The translations under genes were made by a program, and so were the position numbers. Below, piece by piece: positions 6,905 through 15,285 of a DNA stretch of 15,285 bases. Every line of letters starts with the position of its first letter. Position 1 is the first letter of the stretch. Source of the stretch: Clostridia bacterium (lineage in GTDB: Bacteria > Bacillota > Clostridia > Oscillospirales > Acutalibacteraceae); contig JAFVAZ010000052.1 in NCBI GenBank assembly GCA_017480265.1, forward strand, positions 1 through 15,285. The letters run 5' to 3'. The notes beneath the pieces are model-generated. The model saw only the letters and a program-made list of their open reading frames with translations, was not told the DNA's origin and did no database searches.

Positions 6905-7131
6905 AATACACCTCCTTACTCAAAATATAGTATCTATGTTAAAAATTTACTAAAGAAACTCCCCTGACCTTATTTTGCACAATGACGCAAAATAAATATT
7001 ACAGTGCCAGTTAATCTAAAGTAAATTTATAACCAAAATAGGATCTAAAAACTTTAAATGTACATACAATTCGATGCTTTTCAATAAAGACAGGTCTCAC
7101 AACTAATCCATTTGATAAAAGATCAAATTTA
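6905..7131 (-). promoter_or_regulatory. Structured 5' leader of rpsL-rpsG
   Basis: This is about 227 bases from the predicted transcription start to the rpsL ATG, with no plausible coding frame. Two perfect stem-loops are visible. TTTGAT/ATCAAA with a five-base loop at 7111-7127 would sit at the very 5' end of the RNA. TTATTTTGC/GCAAAATAA with an eight-base loop at 6970-6995 lies about 65 bases before the start codon. Neither has a U-run. A long leader on a ribosomal protein operon suggests RNA-level control; no known leader family is recognised. Confidence 0.5.
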
Positions 7132-7137
7132 GAGATT

Positions 7138-7166
7138 ATAATATCATAACTTTAATAAATTGTCAA
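7138..7166 (-). promoter_or_regulatory. Strong sigma-A promoter of rpsL-rpsG
   Basis: On the minus strand, TTGACA (7161-7166, perfect) and TATTAT (7138-7143, five of six) are spaced 17 bp, with a TG at the extended -10 position. It begins 13 bases after the rpoC stop codon. No terminator separates rpoC from it, so read-through from rpoBC may add to its output. Confidence 0.88.
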
Positions 7167-7179
7167 GTTCCCCATAAAC

Positions 7180-10100
7180 TTATAGCACGTCGGGAACTAG
7201 ATTTTCTGCACTGCCTTTGTCGATATTTGGCGCATCTTCGCTAATTTCTTCAACTTCATCGATATTTACGAGATTTAACTCATCCTCTGAGATCTTGTCT
7301 TCATCTTTATTAATTGTCGAGGTGAAATTATTTGAATCATCTTGATTCTTTTTTACTATTACATTGCTATATCGACGCATTCCTGTACCGGAAGGGATCA
7401 ATTTACCTATTATAACGTTTTCTTTAAGACCGACTAAAGGATCTACCTTCCCTTTGATAGCTGCATCGGTTAATACCCTGGTAGTTTCTTGGAATGAAGC
7501 CGCGGATAAGAATGAATCGGTAGCTAAGGATGCTTTTGTGATACCCAATAAAACAGGGATATATCTAGCTTCCCTCAGGTTCTTTTCTCCATTTGCTATT
7601 CTTTCTTTTATCTTTTCGTTTTCCCTCTCAGCATCTACTTTATCAGCAAAGCTACTTGTCAGGAGTTCCGTATCGCCTGCATCCCTTACTCGAACTTTCC
7701 TCATCATCTGGCGGACTATCACTTCGATATGCTTATCGTTTATGTCTACACCTTGCATGCGGTATACTCTCTGTACTTCTTGTATCAGATAGTTCTGCAC
7801 AGCCGACGCACCGATAATCTCTAAAACGTCATGAGGGTTCAAAGAGCCTTCCGTTAATCTTTCTCCGGCTGAGATCTCTTGCCCTTCGGTTACTCTTACT
7901 CTAGAGCCAAATGGGATCAAATACGAAACTTTTTCGCCTGTGTTTTCATTACTGATGATAACATGTTTGTTTCTCTTGATCTCTTCAAAGCTTACAGTCC
8001 CGGCAAGTTCACTAAGTATTGCCAGATGCTTCGGTTTTCTACTTTCAAAGAGCTCTTCAACTCTCGGCAAACCTTGCGTGATATCTTCTCCTCCGGCTAC
8101 ACCACCTGTATGGAAGTTTCTCATCGTCAGCTGCGTGCCCGGTTCGCCTATAGACTGTGCCGCTATTATCCCTACAGCTTCACCTATAGTCACAGGCATT
8201 CCGTTAGCGAGGTTGGAGCCATAGCACTTCTGGCAAACTCCATGCTTAGATTTACACGTAAGGACAGAGCGGATTTTTATCTTCTGATTGCCTGCCTTTA
8301 TGATCATCTCAGCATCATTATCATCCATCATTTTATCTTTGCTTATCAAGACCTCGCCCGTCGATTGATCTACAAAATCATGGCATAAATACCTGCCTAC
8401 TAATCTTTCTTCCAGGCTTTCAATCGATTCTTTGCCGTCTTTGATCTCAAATACTTCAAAGCCGTCATCCGTACCGCAATCATCTTCCCTTACTATGACA
8501 TCTTGCGCTACGTCTACCAACCTTCTAGTCAAGTACCCTGAGTCCGCCGTCCTTAGGGCCATGTCCGAAAGACCCTTCCTGGCACCTCTGGAAGATATAA
8601 AGTACTCTAAAACATTCAAGCCCTCGCGATAATTTGCACGGATCGGAACCTCTATCGTTTGCCCGGAAGTATTCGCAATAAGACCACGCATCCCCGCCAA
8701 TTGCCTGATCTGGCTCATGGAGCCACGTGCTCCGGAATCAGCCATCATAAATAGAGGATTATATTTACCTAAATTCTCCTGCAATGCTGATGTTACGTCA
8801 TTTGTAGCTTGTTCCCATATCTTTATGGTATGCTCTCGCCTTTCCTCATTTGAGACTAGGCCTCTTTTATAATGCCTAGAGATTTTCTCGATCTCATCTT
8901 CGGCCGCTTTTATTATATCCTTTTTCGCTTGTGGGATTTCGGCATCGCAAACCGCTACGGTTATAGCTCCCTTGGTAGAATATTTAAAGCCTTGAGATTT
9001 TATATCATCCAAAACAACGGATGTAACTTGGGTACCGTGTTTTTTCATGCATTTATCGATGATTTTCCCCAGTTGCTTTTTACCTACTAAAAAATCAACC
9101 TCCAAAGCTAAGGCATTTTCTTTTTTGCTTCTATCTACAAACCCTAAATCTTGCGGGATCGGCTGATTAAAGATAATCTTCCCAACGGTCGTGTCTATCA
9201 ACCCTGAAATTTCCTTACCATGGAAATTAGCCGACCTACGGACTTTTATCTTTGCATGCAAAGTAATATCCTTGGCGTCATATGCCATCAGGGCTTCGTC
9301 AAAGTCTCTAAAGACCTTGCCTTCGCCTTTTTCTCCGTCTTTTTCTATAGTCAGGTAATAAGACCCTAATATCATATCTTGGCTAGGTACCGCCACCGGA
9401 CGCCCATCGGAAGGCTTCAGCAAGTTGCCCGCTGCCAACATCAAAAACCTGGCTTCTGCCTGAGCTTCTGCCGAAAGTGGAATATGAACCGCCATCTGGT
9501 CCCCATCGAAGTCTGCGTTAAAAGCAGAACAAACCAACGGGTGCAACTTTAGTGCTCTGCCTTCTACCAAGACCGGCTCAAAGGCCTGTATCCCCAACCT
9601 GTGGAGCGTTGGTGCACGATTAAGCAATACCGGGTGCCCTTTGATCACTACTTCCAGCGCATCCCAGACTTCTTCGCGCATCCTATCGACGATCTTCCTT
9701 GCTGTTTTTATGTTATTGCATACGCCAGTTTCTACCAGGCGCTTCATTACAAAAGGCTTAAATAACTCCAGGGCCATTTCCTTTGGCAAGCCACATTGAT
9801 ACATTTTTAACTCCGGCCCCACAACAATAACAGAACGACCGGAATAATCTACACGTTTGCCTAAAAGATTCTGCCGGAAGCGCCCTTGCTTTCCTTTGAG
9901 CATATCGGAGAGTGACTTAAGAGGCCTATTGTTGGCTCCCGTGACGGCTCTGCCTCGTCTTCCGTTATCTATCAGTGCATCTACGGCCTCTTGGAGCATA
10001 CGTTTTTCATTCCGGATAATAATATCAGGAGCCCCCAGCTCCAGCAGCCTAAAAAGCCGATTGTTCCTATTTATAACCCTTCTATATAGATCGTTTAGAT

Positions 10101-10857
10101 CTGACGTTGCAAATCTGCCGCCATCTAGTTGTACCATAGGGCGCAGATCTGGCGGGATAACCGGAAGCACATCTAATATCATCCACTCCGGCTTATTGCC
10201 AGAAGATATAAACGACTCTACTACCTCCAGCCTTTTTACTAATCGGATCCGCCTTTGGCCTATAGTGATTTCCAGTTCCGCTTTGATCTCTTTCTCTAAT
10301 TTCTCTAGATCTACCTCTTGCAAAAGCTTTTTGATTGCCTCTGCTCCCATTTCTGCCTCAAAGTTATCTTCGTACTTCTCCTTTAGGTCTCTATACTCCA
10401 ATTCTGTTAAAAACTGATACTTTTCCAGTTCTTTTGCATTTCCGGGATCTATCACGATATAGCTTGCAAAATATAAGACTTTTTCTAGCATCCTAGGAGA
10501 AATATCCAAAAGCAGCCCCATCCTAGAAGGGATCCCCTTGAAGTACCAAATATGAGAAACCGGAGCAGCTAATTCTATATGCCCCATGCGTTCTCTTCTC
10601 ACTTTAGCTCTAGTGACTTCTACTCCGCATTTATCGCAGATCTTACCTTTGTATCTTATCCTCTTGTATTTTCCGCAGTGGCATTCCCAATCTTTCTGCG
10701 GGCCAAAGATTTTTTCACAAAAAAGTCCATCTCTTTCCGGCTTCAAGGTTCTATAATTAATAGTTTCAGGTTTTTTCACTTCACCGTGCGACCATTTTCT
10801 AATTTGTTCGGGAGAAGCTAAGCCAATCTTTATAGATTCAAATACATTAAATTCCAT
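7180..10857 (-). CDS. rpoC: RNA polymerase beta' subunit
   Basis: Beta' carries the catalytic magnesium site of RNA polymerase and forms the clamp. The 1225-residue length is normal for Firmicutes, which lack the large insertion of proteobacterial beta'. The N-terminal zinc site uses Cys59, Cys61, Cys74 and Cys77; the second zinc site uses Cys794, Cys868, Cys875 and Cys878. The active-site motif NADFDGDQM is at 447-455, with catalytic Asp449, Asp451 and Asp453. The bridge-helix and trigger-loop regions are represented by GLIANTSGQ, GMRGL and GEPGTQLTMRNFHTGG. The last 50 or so residues form a polar, acidic tail (SEDELN, DEVEEISED). The ATG is 16 bases after the rpoB stop; the ribosome site is a modest GGGGG/GGGGAT at about 10867-10872. 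It is co-transcribed with rpoB. Confidence 0.98.
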   Translation of the reverse strand: MEFNVFESIKIGLASPEQIRKWSHGEVKKPETINYRTLKPERDGLFCEKIFGPQKDWECHCGKYKRIRYKGKICDKCGVEVTRAKVRRERMGHIELAAPVSHIWYFKGIPSRMGLLLDISPRMLEKVLYFASYIVIDPGNAKELEKYQFLTELEYRDLKEKYEDNFEAEMGAEAIKKLLQEVDLEKLEKEIKAELEITIGQRRIRLVKRLEVVESFISSGNKPEWMILDVLPVIPPDLRPMVQLDGGRFATSDLNDLYRRVINRNNRLFRLLELGAPDIIIRNEKRMLQEAVDALIDNGRRGRAVTGANNRPLKSLSDMLKGKQGRFRQNLLGKRVDYSGRSVIVVGPELKMYQCGLPKEMALELFKPFVMKRLVETGVCNNIKTARKIVDRMREEVWDALEVVIKGHPVLLNRAPTLHRLGIQAFEPVLVEGRALKLHPLVCSAFNADFDGDQMAVHIPLSAEAQAEARFLMLAAGNLLKPSDGRPVAVPSQDMILGSYYLTIEKDGEKGEGKVFRDFDEALMAYDAKDITLHAKIKVRRSANFHGKEISGLIDTTVGKIIFNQPIPQDLGFVDRSKKENALALEVDFLVGKKQLGKIIDKCMKKHGTQVTSVVLDDIKSQGFKYSTKGAITVAVCDAEIPQAKKDIIKAAEDEIEKISRHYKRGLVSNEERREHTIKIWEQATNDVTSALQENLGKYNPLFMMADSGARGSMSQIRQLAGMRGLIANTSGQTIEVPIRANYREGLNVLEYFISSRGARKGLSDMALRTADSGYLTRRLVDVAQDVIVREDDCGTDDGFEVFEIKDGKESIESLEERLVGRYLCHDFVDQSTGEVLISKDKMMDDNDAEMIIKAGNQKIKIRSVLTCKSKHGVCQKCYGSNLANGMPVTIGEAVGIIAAQSIGEPGTQLTMRNFHTGGVAGGEDITQGLPRVEELFESRKPKHLAILSELAGTVSFEEIKRNKHVIISNENTGEKVSYLIPFGSRVRVTEGQEISAGERLTEGSLNPHDVLEIIGASAVQNYLIQEVQRVYRMQGVDINDKHIEVIVRQMMRKVRVRDAGDTELLTSSFADKVDAERENEKIKERIANGEKNLREARYIPVLLGITKASLATDSFLSAASFQETTRVLTDAAIKGKVDPLVGLKENVIIGKLIPSGTGMRRYSNVIVKKNQDDSNNFTSTINKDEDKISEDELNLVNIDEVEEISEDAPNIDKGSAENLVPDVL

Positions 10858-10873
10858 TTTATATTATCCCCCA

Positions 10874-13800
10874 TCAATACATATTTTCTTCATTTATAGT
10901 TTCGTTTGATTCATCGAAGCTTTCGAACGTATCGCCGATCTCTTCTTCCTCAGCGTCAACAACTTCATCAAGGCCCAGATCATTATTTTCTTCATGCTCA
11001 TCTTTATCTTCAAAAGACTCTAAATCCGCTAAAATATTGTTTTCCACGCCACCTTCTTCTAAAGAAAATCCATTTAAAGAAGTCACTACCTCATCTTCTT
11101 TAAATTCACTCTGCTTTGGTGCAAAGCCAAAAGCATCGTCATCGTCTAGGCTGTTTTTTAGGTCTATTTCTCTAGCGTTTCTATCCAAAACCTGTATATT
11201 TAAACTCAACGACTGCAGTTCTTTTATCAAAACTTTAAACGATTCCGGTATCCCCGGTCTTGGGATATTCTGTCCCTTTACGATTGATTCATAGGTTTTC
11301 ACTCTGCCTACCACGTCATCGGACTTCACCGTCAAGATCTCTTGCAATGTATAAGCTGCTCCGTAAGCTTCCAGTGCCCATACTTCCATTTCTCCAAAGC
11401 GCTGTCCTCCAAACTGAGCCTTGCCTCCCAGCGGTTGCTGCGTAACTAAGGAATACGGACCTGTGGATCTTGCATGGATCTTATCATCTACTAAATGATG
11501 CAGTTTCAGGTAGTACATATACCCTACGGTTACGGGATTATCAAAATATTCCCCTGTTCTGCCGTCTTTCAGCATTGTCTTGCCATCTTCGCTATATCCT
11601 GCTTTCCGGAAGCACTCAAAGATATCCTCTTCGGTTGCTCCGTCAAAAACTGGTGTCATTATCTTCCACCCAAGAGCCTTAGCCGCATACCCCAAATGTA
11701 CCTCCAGCACTTGACCGATATTCATACGAGACGGCACCCCTAATGGATTTAAAACTATATCAAGTGGTGTGCCGTCTGGCAAAAACGGCATATCCTCTAC
11801 AGGTAAGATCCTAGATACCACGCCTTTGTTTCCATGGCGTCCAGCCATTTTATCTCCTACCGAGAGTTTTCTTTTCTGTGCTATATAGCACCTTACCACT
11901 TTGTTTACGCCCGGAGCAAGCTCATCGTTGCTGTTTTCTCTAGTGAAGACTTTCACATCTACGATCACTCCGTATTCCCCATGCGGGACTCGTAGAGAAG
12001 TATCGCGCACTTCTCGTGCTTTTTCTCCAAAGATCGCCCTCAGTAACCTTTCTTCCGCAGTGAGTTCCGTCTCTCCTTTTGGTGTTATCTTACCTACTAA
12101 GATATCCCCCGCATGCACTTCTGTTCCGATCCTAATGATACCATTTTCATCTAGATCTTTTAAAACATCCTCGCCAACATTTGGGATATCCCTAGTGATA
12201 TATTCCGGCCCTAATTTGGTATCCCTAGCTTCGGTCTCGTATTCTTCTATATGGATTGAAGTGTAAATATCATCGCGCACAAGCCTTTCACTTATCAGGA
12301 CGGCGTCTTCGTAATTATATCCTTCCCAAGTCATAAAGCCTATAAGCGCGTTTTTGCCTAAGCTAATTTCTCCATTTTTAGTCGCAGGACCATCTGCCAG
12401 TACTTCGCCCTTTTGCACCTTTTGGCCTTTCTCTACTATTGGCACTTGGTTTACGCAGGTGCTTTGGTTAGATCTAATAAACTTAGAAAGTTTATGCGTT
12501 TCAAGCTTTTTAGATTTATATTTTACTACGATCTCGCTCGCACTGACTTTTTTGATTACGCCATCGTCTTTTGCCAATATGCAAACGCCGGAATCGACCC
12601 CCGCCTGGTACTCCATGCCGGTCCCTACGATAGGCGCCTCCGTCTGCAAAAGCGGCACAGCTTGCCGCTGCATGTTTGATCCCATCAATGCACGGTTTGC
12701 ATCGTCATTTTCAAGGAATGGTATCATAGAAGTAGCTACCGAAACCATCATCCTAGGGCAAATGTCCATATAATCGGCTTTGTCGCTTTCTATTTCCACA
12801 AAATCTTCCCTGAATCTTCCTATTACTTTTGCATTCTTAAAATGCCCATCCTCATCAAGCGGTTCATTGGCCTGCGCTACTACAAAGTCATCTTCCACAT
12901 CGGCCGTCATATAAACGACTTCTTTTGTAACTACACCGGTCTTTTTGTCGACCTTCCTGAATGGCGCCTCGATAAATCCATACTCGTTAATCCTTGCAAA
13001 CGTTGCAAGGTAAGAGATCAAGCCAATATTGGGGCCTTCCGGTGTTTCTATAGGGCACATGCGTCCATAGTGAGTGTAATGTACGTCGCGCACCTCAAAC
13101 CCGGCTCTATCTCTAGATAGCCCTCCCGGCCCCAGTGCCGAAAGTCTTCTTTTGTGAGTAAGCTCTGCAAGCGGGTTCGTTTGATCCATAAATTGCGAAA
13201 GAGGCGAAGAACCAAAGAACTCTCTGATAGCCGATACTATAGGACGTATATTTATCAAGGACTGTGGCGTCAAAAGCTCTAGATCTTGTGCCTGCAGCGT
13301 CATGCGCTCCCGGATAACCTTCTCTAGCCGAGAGAACCCTATTCTCATCTGATTTTGCAGGAGCTCACCCACACACCGTATCCTTCTGTTGCCCAGGTGA
13401 TCTATATCATCAACTGAGCCTATGCCTTCTGCTAAGCAGTTGATGTAGTTGATAGAGGCTAAAATATCATCAGTTGAGATGGTTTTCGGAGTTAGTTCGT
13501 TGATCCTTTTCTTTATTGCGGCTTTTATTTTTTTGCTGTTAGAGCAAGTCTCTAAAATTTCGCATAATACGCTAAACGAAACTTTCTCCTTAATACCGCA
13601 TTCTTTGTGAGCATCAAAATCAACGAAATCGTTTATTTCTACCATTCCATTAGAGATTACTTTTATTTCTTTTTCGTCTTTTAAAATATAAACAGCTTGG
13701 ACTCCGGATTTTTCGATCTCTTTAGCTTTTTCATAGGTTACTGTTTCGCCTTTATCTAAAATAATTTCTCCTGTCAGAGGATTTGCAACAGGTGCTGCCA

Positions 13801-14674
13801 AGATATTGCCCAAGATCCTACCGGTTAAATTTAGTTTCTTATTATATTTATATCTACCTACTCTTGAAATATCGTACCGTTTATCATCGAAGAACAGAGT
13901 CTCTAAGTAAGCTTTAGCACTTTCTATTGTAGGAGGTTCACTAGGGCGCAACTTCCTATATATCTCCAGCAGGCCATCTTCTGTAGTTTTGCAAGTGTCT
14001 TTCCACAAAGTTGCAGTTATTTGACTATTTTTGCCGAAATATTCATAAATCTCTTCGTCTGTCCCAAGCCCCAACGCCCTTATCAAGACAGTAATTGGGA
14101 TTTTTCTGTTTTTATCTATCCTTACGTACAAAACGTCATTTGCGTCATTTTCATACTCAAGCCATGCGCCACGGTTTGGTATAACGGTAGACGAAAATAA
14201 TTTTTTGCCCGTTTTATCATATTCCATCTTATAGTAAACACCAGGAGACCGAACTAACTGCGATACAATGACCCTTTCTGCTCCATTGATAACAAACGTG
14301 CCACTATCTGTCATCAGCGGGAAATCTCCCAAAAAAACATCTGATTCTTTTATCGCTCCGGTCTCTTTATTTTCTAGCCTAGCTTTGACCCTCAGTGCAG
14401 CTGAATACGTAGCGTCCCTTTCTTTGCATTCAGCTATACTGTAATTCGGTTTATCGGAATCTAGGCGATAATCTAGAAAATCTAAAACCAAATTGCCAGT
14501 GTAGTCGGTAATACCAGAGATGTCTTTGAATACTTCCTTCAGCCCTTCTTCTAGAAACCATTTGTACGAATTTTTCTGATTCTCAATGAGGTTTGGCATT
14601 TTCAAGACTTCTTCGATTTGAGAAAAGTTCATCCTAACATTTTTTCCTAATTGCACTGGTTCAACTTTTAGCAT
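10874..14674 (-). CDS. rpoB: RNA polymerase beta subunit
   Basis: Beta forms one pincer of RNA polymerase and contains the rifampicin pocket. I place the start at ATG 14672-14674 (MLKVEPVQLGKNVRMNFS), giving 1266 residues, because GGAG at 14686-14689 precedes it; the same frame extends seven codons to a TTG at 14693-14695 with no ribosome site. The rifampicin cluster reads SQFMDQTNPLAE then LTHKRRLSALGPGG; Asp497, His507 and Ser512 match the drug-sensitive residues at E. coli 516, 526 and 531. RAGFEVRDVHYTHYGR, PIETPEGPNIGLI and GDKMAGRHGNKGV are further family marks. The final 91 residues or so (1176-1266) are a strongly acidic tail: 34 Asp/Glu and only 3 Lys by count. It is driven by the promoter at 14982-15010 through a long leader. 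Confidence 0.97.
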   Translation of the reverse strand: MLKVEPVQLGKNVRMNFSQIEEVLKMPNLIENQKNSYKWFLEEGLKEVFKDISGITDYTGNLVLDFLDYRLDSDKPNYSIAECKERDATYSAALRVKARLENKETGAIKESDVFLGDFPLMTDSGTFVINGAERVIVSQLVRSPGVYYKMEYDKTGKKLFSSTVIPNRGAWLEYENDANDVLYVRIDKNRKIPITVLIRALGLGTDEEIYEYFGKNSQITATLWKDTCKTTEDGLLEIYRKLRPSEPPTIESAKAYLETLFFDDKRYDISRVGRYKYNKKLNLTGRILGNILAAPVANPLTGEIILDKGETVTYEKAKEIEKSGVQAVYILKDEKEIKVISNGMVEINDFVDFDAHKECGIKEKVSFSVLCEILETCSNSKKIKAAIKKRINELTPKTISTDDILASINYINCLAEGIGSVDDIDHLGNRRIRCVGELLQNQMRIGFSRLEKVIRERMTLQAQDLELLTPQSLINIRPIVSAIREFFGSSPLSQFMDQTNPLAELTHKRRLSALGPGGLSRDRAGFEVRDVHYTHYGRMCPIETPEGPNIGLISYLATFARINEYGFIEAPFRKVDKKTGVVTKEVVYMTADVEDDFVVAQANEPLDEDGHFKNAKVIGRFREDFVEIESDKADYMDICPRMMVSVATSMIPFLENDDANRALMGSNMQRQAVPLLQTEAPIVGTGMEYQAGVDSGVCILAKDDGVIKKVSASEIVVKYKSKKLETHKLSKFIRSNQSTCVNQVPIVEKGQKVQKGEVLADGPATKNGEISLGKNALIGFMTWEGYNYEDAVLISERLVRDDIYTSIHIEEYETEARDTKLGPEYITRDIPNVGEDVLKDLDENGIIRIGTEVHAGDILVGKITPKGETELTAEERLLRAIFGEKAREVRDTSLRVPHGEYGVIVDVKVFTRENSNDELAPGVNKVVRCYIAQKRKLSVGDKMAGRHGNKGVVSRILPVEDMPFLPDGTPLDIVLNPLGVPSRMNIGQVLEVHLGYAAKALGWKIMTPVFDGATEEDIFECFRKAGYSEDGKTMLKDGRTGEYFDNPVTVGYMYYLKLHHLVDDKIHARSTGPYSLVTQQPLGGKAQFGGQRFGEMEVWALEAYGAAYTLQEILTVKSDDVVGRVKTYESIVKGQNIPRPGIPESFKVLIKELQSLSLNIQVLDRNAREIDLKNSLDDDDAFGFAPKQSEFKEDEVVTSLNGFSLEEGGVENNILADLESFEDKDEHEENNDLGLDEVVDAEEEEIGDTFESFDESNETINEENMY

Positions 14675-14685
14675 AGGCTTTACCA

Positions 14686-14689
14686 CTCC
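14686..14689 (-). promoter_or_regulatory. Ribosome-binding site that decides the rpoB start
   Basis: GGAG (within TGGAGTGG) lies 11 bases before the ATG at 14672-14674. The spacing is slightly long. It favours that ATG over the upstream TTG, because the site lies inside the coding region implied by the TTG start. Confidence 0.6.
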
Positions 14690-14698
14690 ATTCAAGAT

Positions 14699-14818
14699 TT
14701 ACTTCATATTAACTTTTTTTGATATGTTTTCGTGTATTATTTTGCCAAATCCATACGGTATAAAAACCACCACGCAAACTCCTATGGAAATAGACGTGGA
14801 CCTTTCACTGTATTCCAT
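14699..14818 (-). CDS. Possible 39-residue leader ORF before rpoB
   Basis: An ATG frame inside the rpoB leader encodes 39 residues ending in TAA at 14699-14701, 24 bases before the preferred rpoB start. The product begins MEYSERSTS, has a hydrophobic core ISIGVCVVVFIPYGFG (about 10-25) and ends with a basic tail (HENISKKVNMK). A GGTGA ribosome site at 14825-14829 is six bases from the ATG. The shape is that of a small membrane protein or a leader peptide whose translation could affect rpoB expression. I recognise no family. A frame of this size can occur by chance; the ribosome site, hydrophobic core and closeness to rpoB are the only support. Confidence 0.4.
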   Translation of the reverse strand: MEYSERSTSISIGVCVVVFIPYGFGKIIHENISKKVNMK

Positions 14819-14891
14819 AAAAATTCACCGTTTCAAGAATCTATAAAAATTTGCGCGCCCATTTTAAGCAGTACCGCTCCAATTTGCACCA

Positions 14892-14919
14892 GAAAACTCT
14901 AGCTGCAGAGTGCATTTTC
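14892..14919 (-). promoter_or_regulatory. Hairpin in the rpoB leader
   Basis: GAAAA and CTCT pair with AGAG and TTTTC around a six-base loop, with a four-base bulge (TGCA) on one side. It lies about 60 bases into the predicted transcript. No U-run follows. A role in attenuation or autoregulation is possible but unproven. Confidence 0.3.
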
Positions 14920-14981
14920 GGCAAAATAACAAAGGCTCCCCTCACTTTAGGGTATACATATCCATTATTGCATATTTTAAA

Positions 14982-15010
14982 ATTGTACTATAAAAAATTC
15001 CTCATGTCAA
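14982..15010 (-). promoter_or_regulatory. Sigma-A promoter of rpoBC
   Basis: On the minus strand, TTGACA (15005-15010, perfect) and TACAAT (14982-14987, five of six) are spaced 17 bp. The start would be near 14975, giving a leader of about 300 bases to the rpoB ATG. This is the first promoter of the rpoB-rpoC series in this window. Confidence 0.85.
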
Positions 15011-15105
15011 GCTAATTATCATTGCTTGAAATAAAAATTCTTAAAAAGTATATAGGCTTATATTTTTGATGCAGTTTATTATTTAAAATCTGCCGTGTTA
15101 TTCGC

Positions 15106-15134
15106 TTGCGTAAGGTGTTTTTGTGTGTTATAAT
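15106..15134 (+). promoter_or_regulatory. Divergent extended -10 promoter
   Basis: A perfect TATAAT (15129-15134) has TG at the extended -10 position (15126-15127) and TTGCGT (15106-15111) 17 bp upstream. It points toward the gene starting near 15259 and away from rpoB. Confidence 0.6.
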
Positions 15135-15258
15135 TCTTTTAAAGAAATTTAAAAGCAGTTTTATAATTGCGCAAAATCAAGCAAATACTTCTAGATTTTT
15201 AAAATTATCGATAAAAAAGCAAGCAAAGATTTAACTCTTTAGATAGGAGAATACTTTA

Positions 15259-15285
15259 TTGAGTACTGCTATAATAACGCCACAA
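15259..15285 (+). CDS. Start of a divergent gene, cut by the window edge
   Basis: Only nine codons are visible: TTG start then STAIITPQ, open to the last base. An AGGAG site at 15245-15249 is nine bases from the TTG, and a good promoter lies upstream on the same strand. There are too few residues to name a family. The main alternative is that there is no gene and the AGGAG is incidental. Confidence 0.45.

Larger units (their letters stand above)
14819..15258. other. Divergent intergenic region upstream of rpoB
   Basis: These 440 bases hold the rest of the rpoB leader (14819-14975), the rpoB promoter and an opposing promoter. No rplJ, rplL or other complete gene is present on either strand. 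The part between the two promoters (15011-15105) shows nothing recognisable. Downstream of the opposing promoter, TTTTAAA/TTTAAAA with a GAAA loop (15137-15154) and GCAGTT/AATTGC (15155-15170) could fold at the 5' end of the plus-strand transcript. Confidence 0.7.

Noticed and set aside
9857..10417. Long plus-strand open frame of 186 codons
   Set aside because: It lies entirely opposite rpoC, has Ser/Arg/Phe-rich shadow composition and shows no ribosome site or family motif. The same applies to all other plus-strand frames lying over the minus-strand genes.
14675..14695. TTG start for rpoB seven codons upstream
   Set aside because: There is no ribosome site before it, and it lies only three bases after the stop of the small leader frame. 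The downstream ATG has GGAG and gives a normal beta N-terminus.
14841..14915. A second small frame of 24 codons in the rpoB leader (MHSAARVFW...)
   Set aside because: It has no ribosome-binding site, and its start lies inside the hairpin at 14892-14919.
1..15285. tRNA or rRNA genes, CRISPR arrays, insertion sequences
   Set aside because: Nothing in the intergenic stretches resembles a cloverleaf, spaced identical repeats or transposase code. No target-site duplication was found at the edges of the inserted gene by eye.

Overview
The window is a low-GC, bacterial, Firmicutes-type locus, most likely from the class Clostridia. This placement rests on the Gram-positive form of S12 (an insert between its N-terminal region and the PQKRGVCT motif), the sequence style of EF-Tu, EF-G, beta and beta', strong AGGAGG ribosome-binding sites and sigma-A type promoters. 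I cannot name the genus. All complete genes lie on the minus strand, so transcription runs from high to low coordinates: rpoB, rpoC, rpsL, rpsG, an unrecognised secreted repeat protein, fusA, tuf, a strong terminator, then a cyclophilin lipoprotein with its own promoter.

Right edge (14675-15285): a divergent intergenic region. A near-consensus minus-strand promoter drives rpoB through a leader of about 300 nt that holds a hairpin and a 39-codon open frame with a hydrophobic core. An extended -10 promoter faces the other way toward a probable gene cut by the window edge. rplJ-rplL, often found just before rpoB, are not here, and no L7Ae-family gene sits between rpoC and rpsL.

Middle (5870-14674): rpoB and rpoC encode beta and beta', both with acidic C-terminal tails. 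A strong promoter and a 227-nt structured leader then start the rpsL-rpsG unit.

The surprise is at 4509-5714. Between rpsG and fusA, which are normally adjacent, sits a gene for a 401-residue secreted protein made of three copies of an approximately 95-residue module with invariant YDYCLV and LYNPL motifs. It has its own TTGACA/TATAAA promoter, and a second promoter follows it ahead of fusA. The ancestral str operon therefore appears split into separately startable units around this insertion. I recognise no family for the protein and assign no function.

Left part (1-4393): fusA and tuf supply the two main elongation GTPases and end at a textbook intrinsic terminator. The cyclophilin gene follows, with two similar palindromes placed around its predicted promoter.
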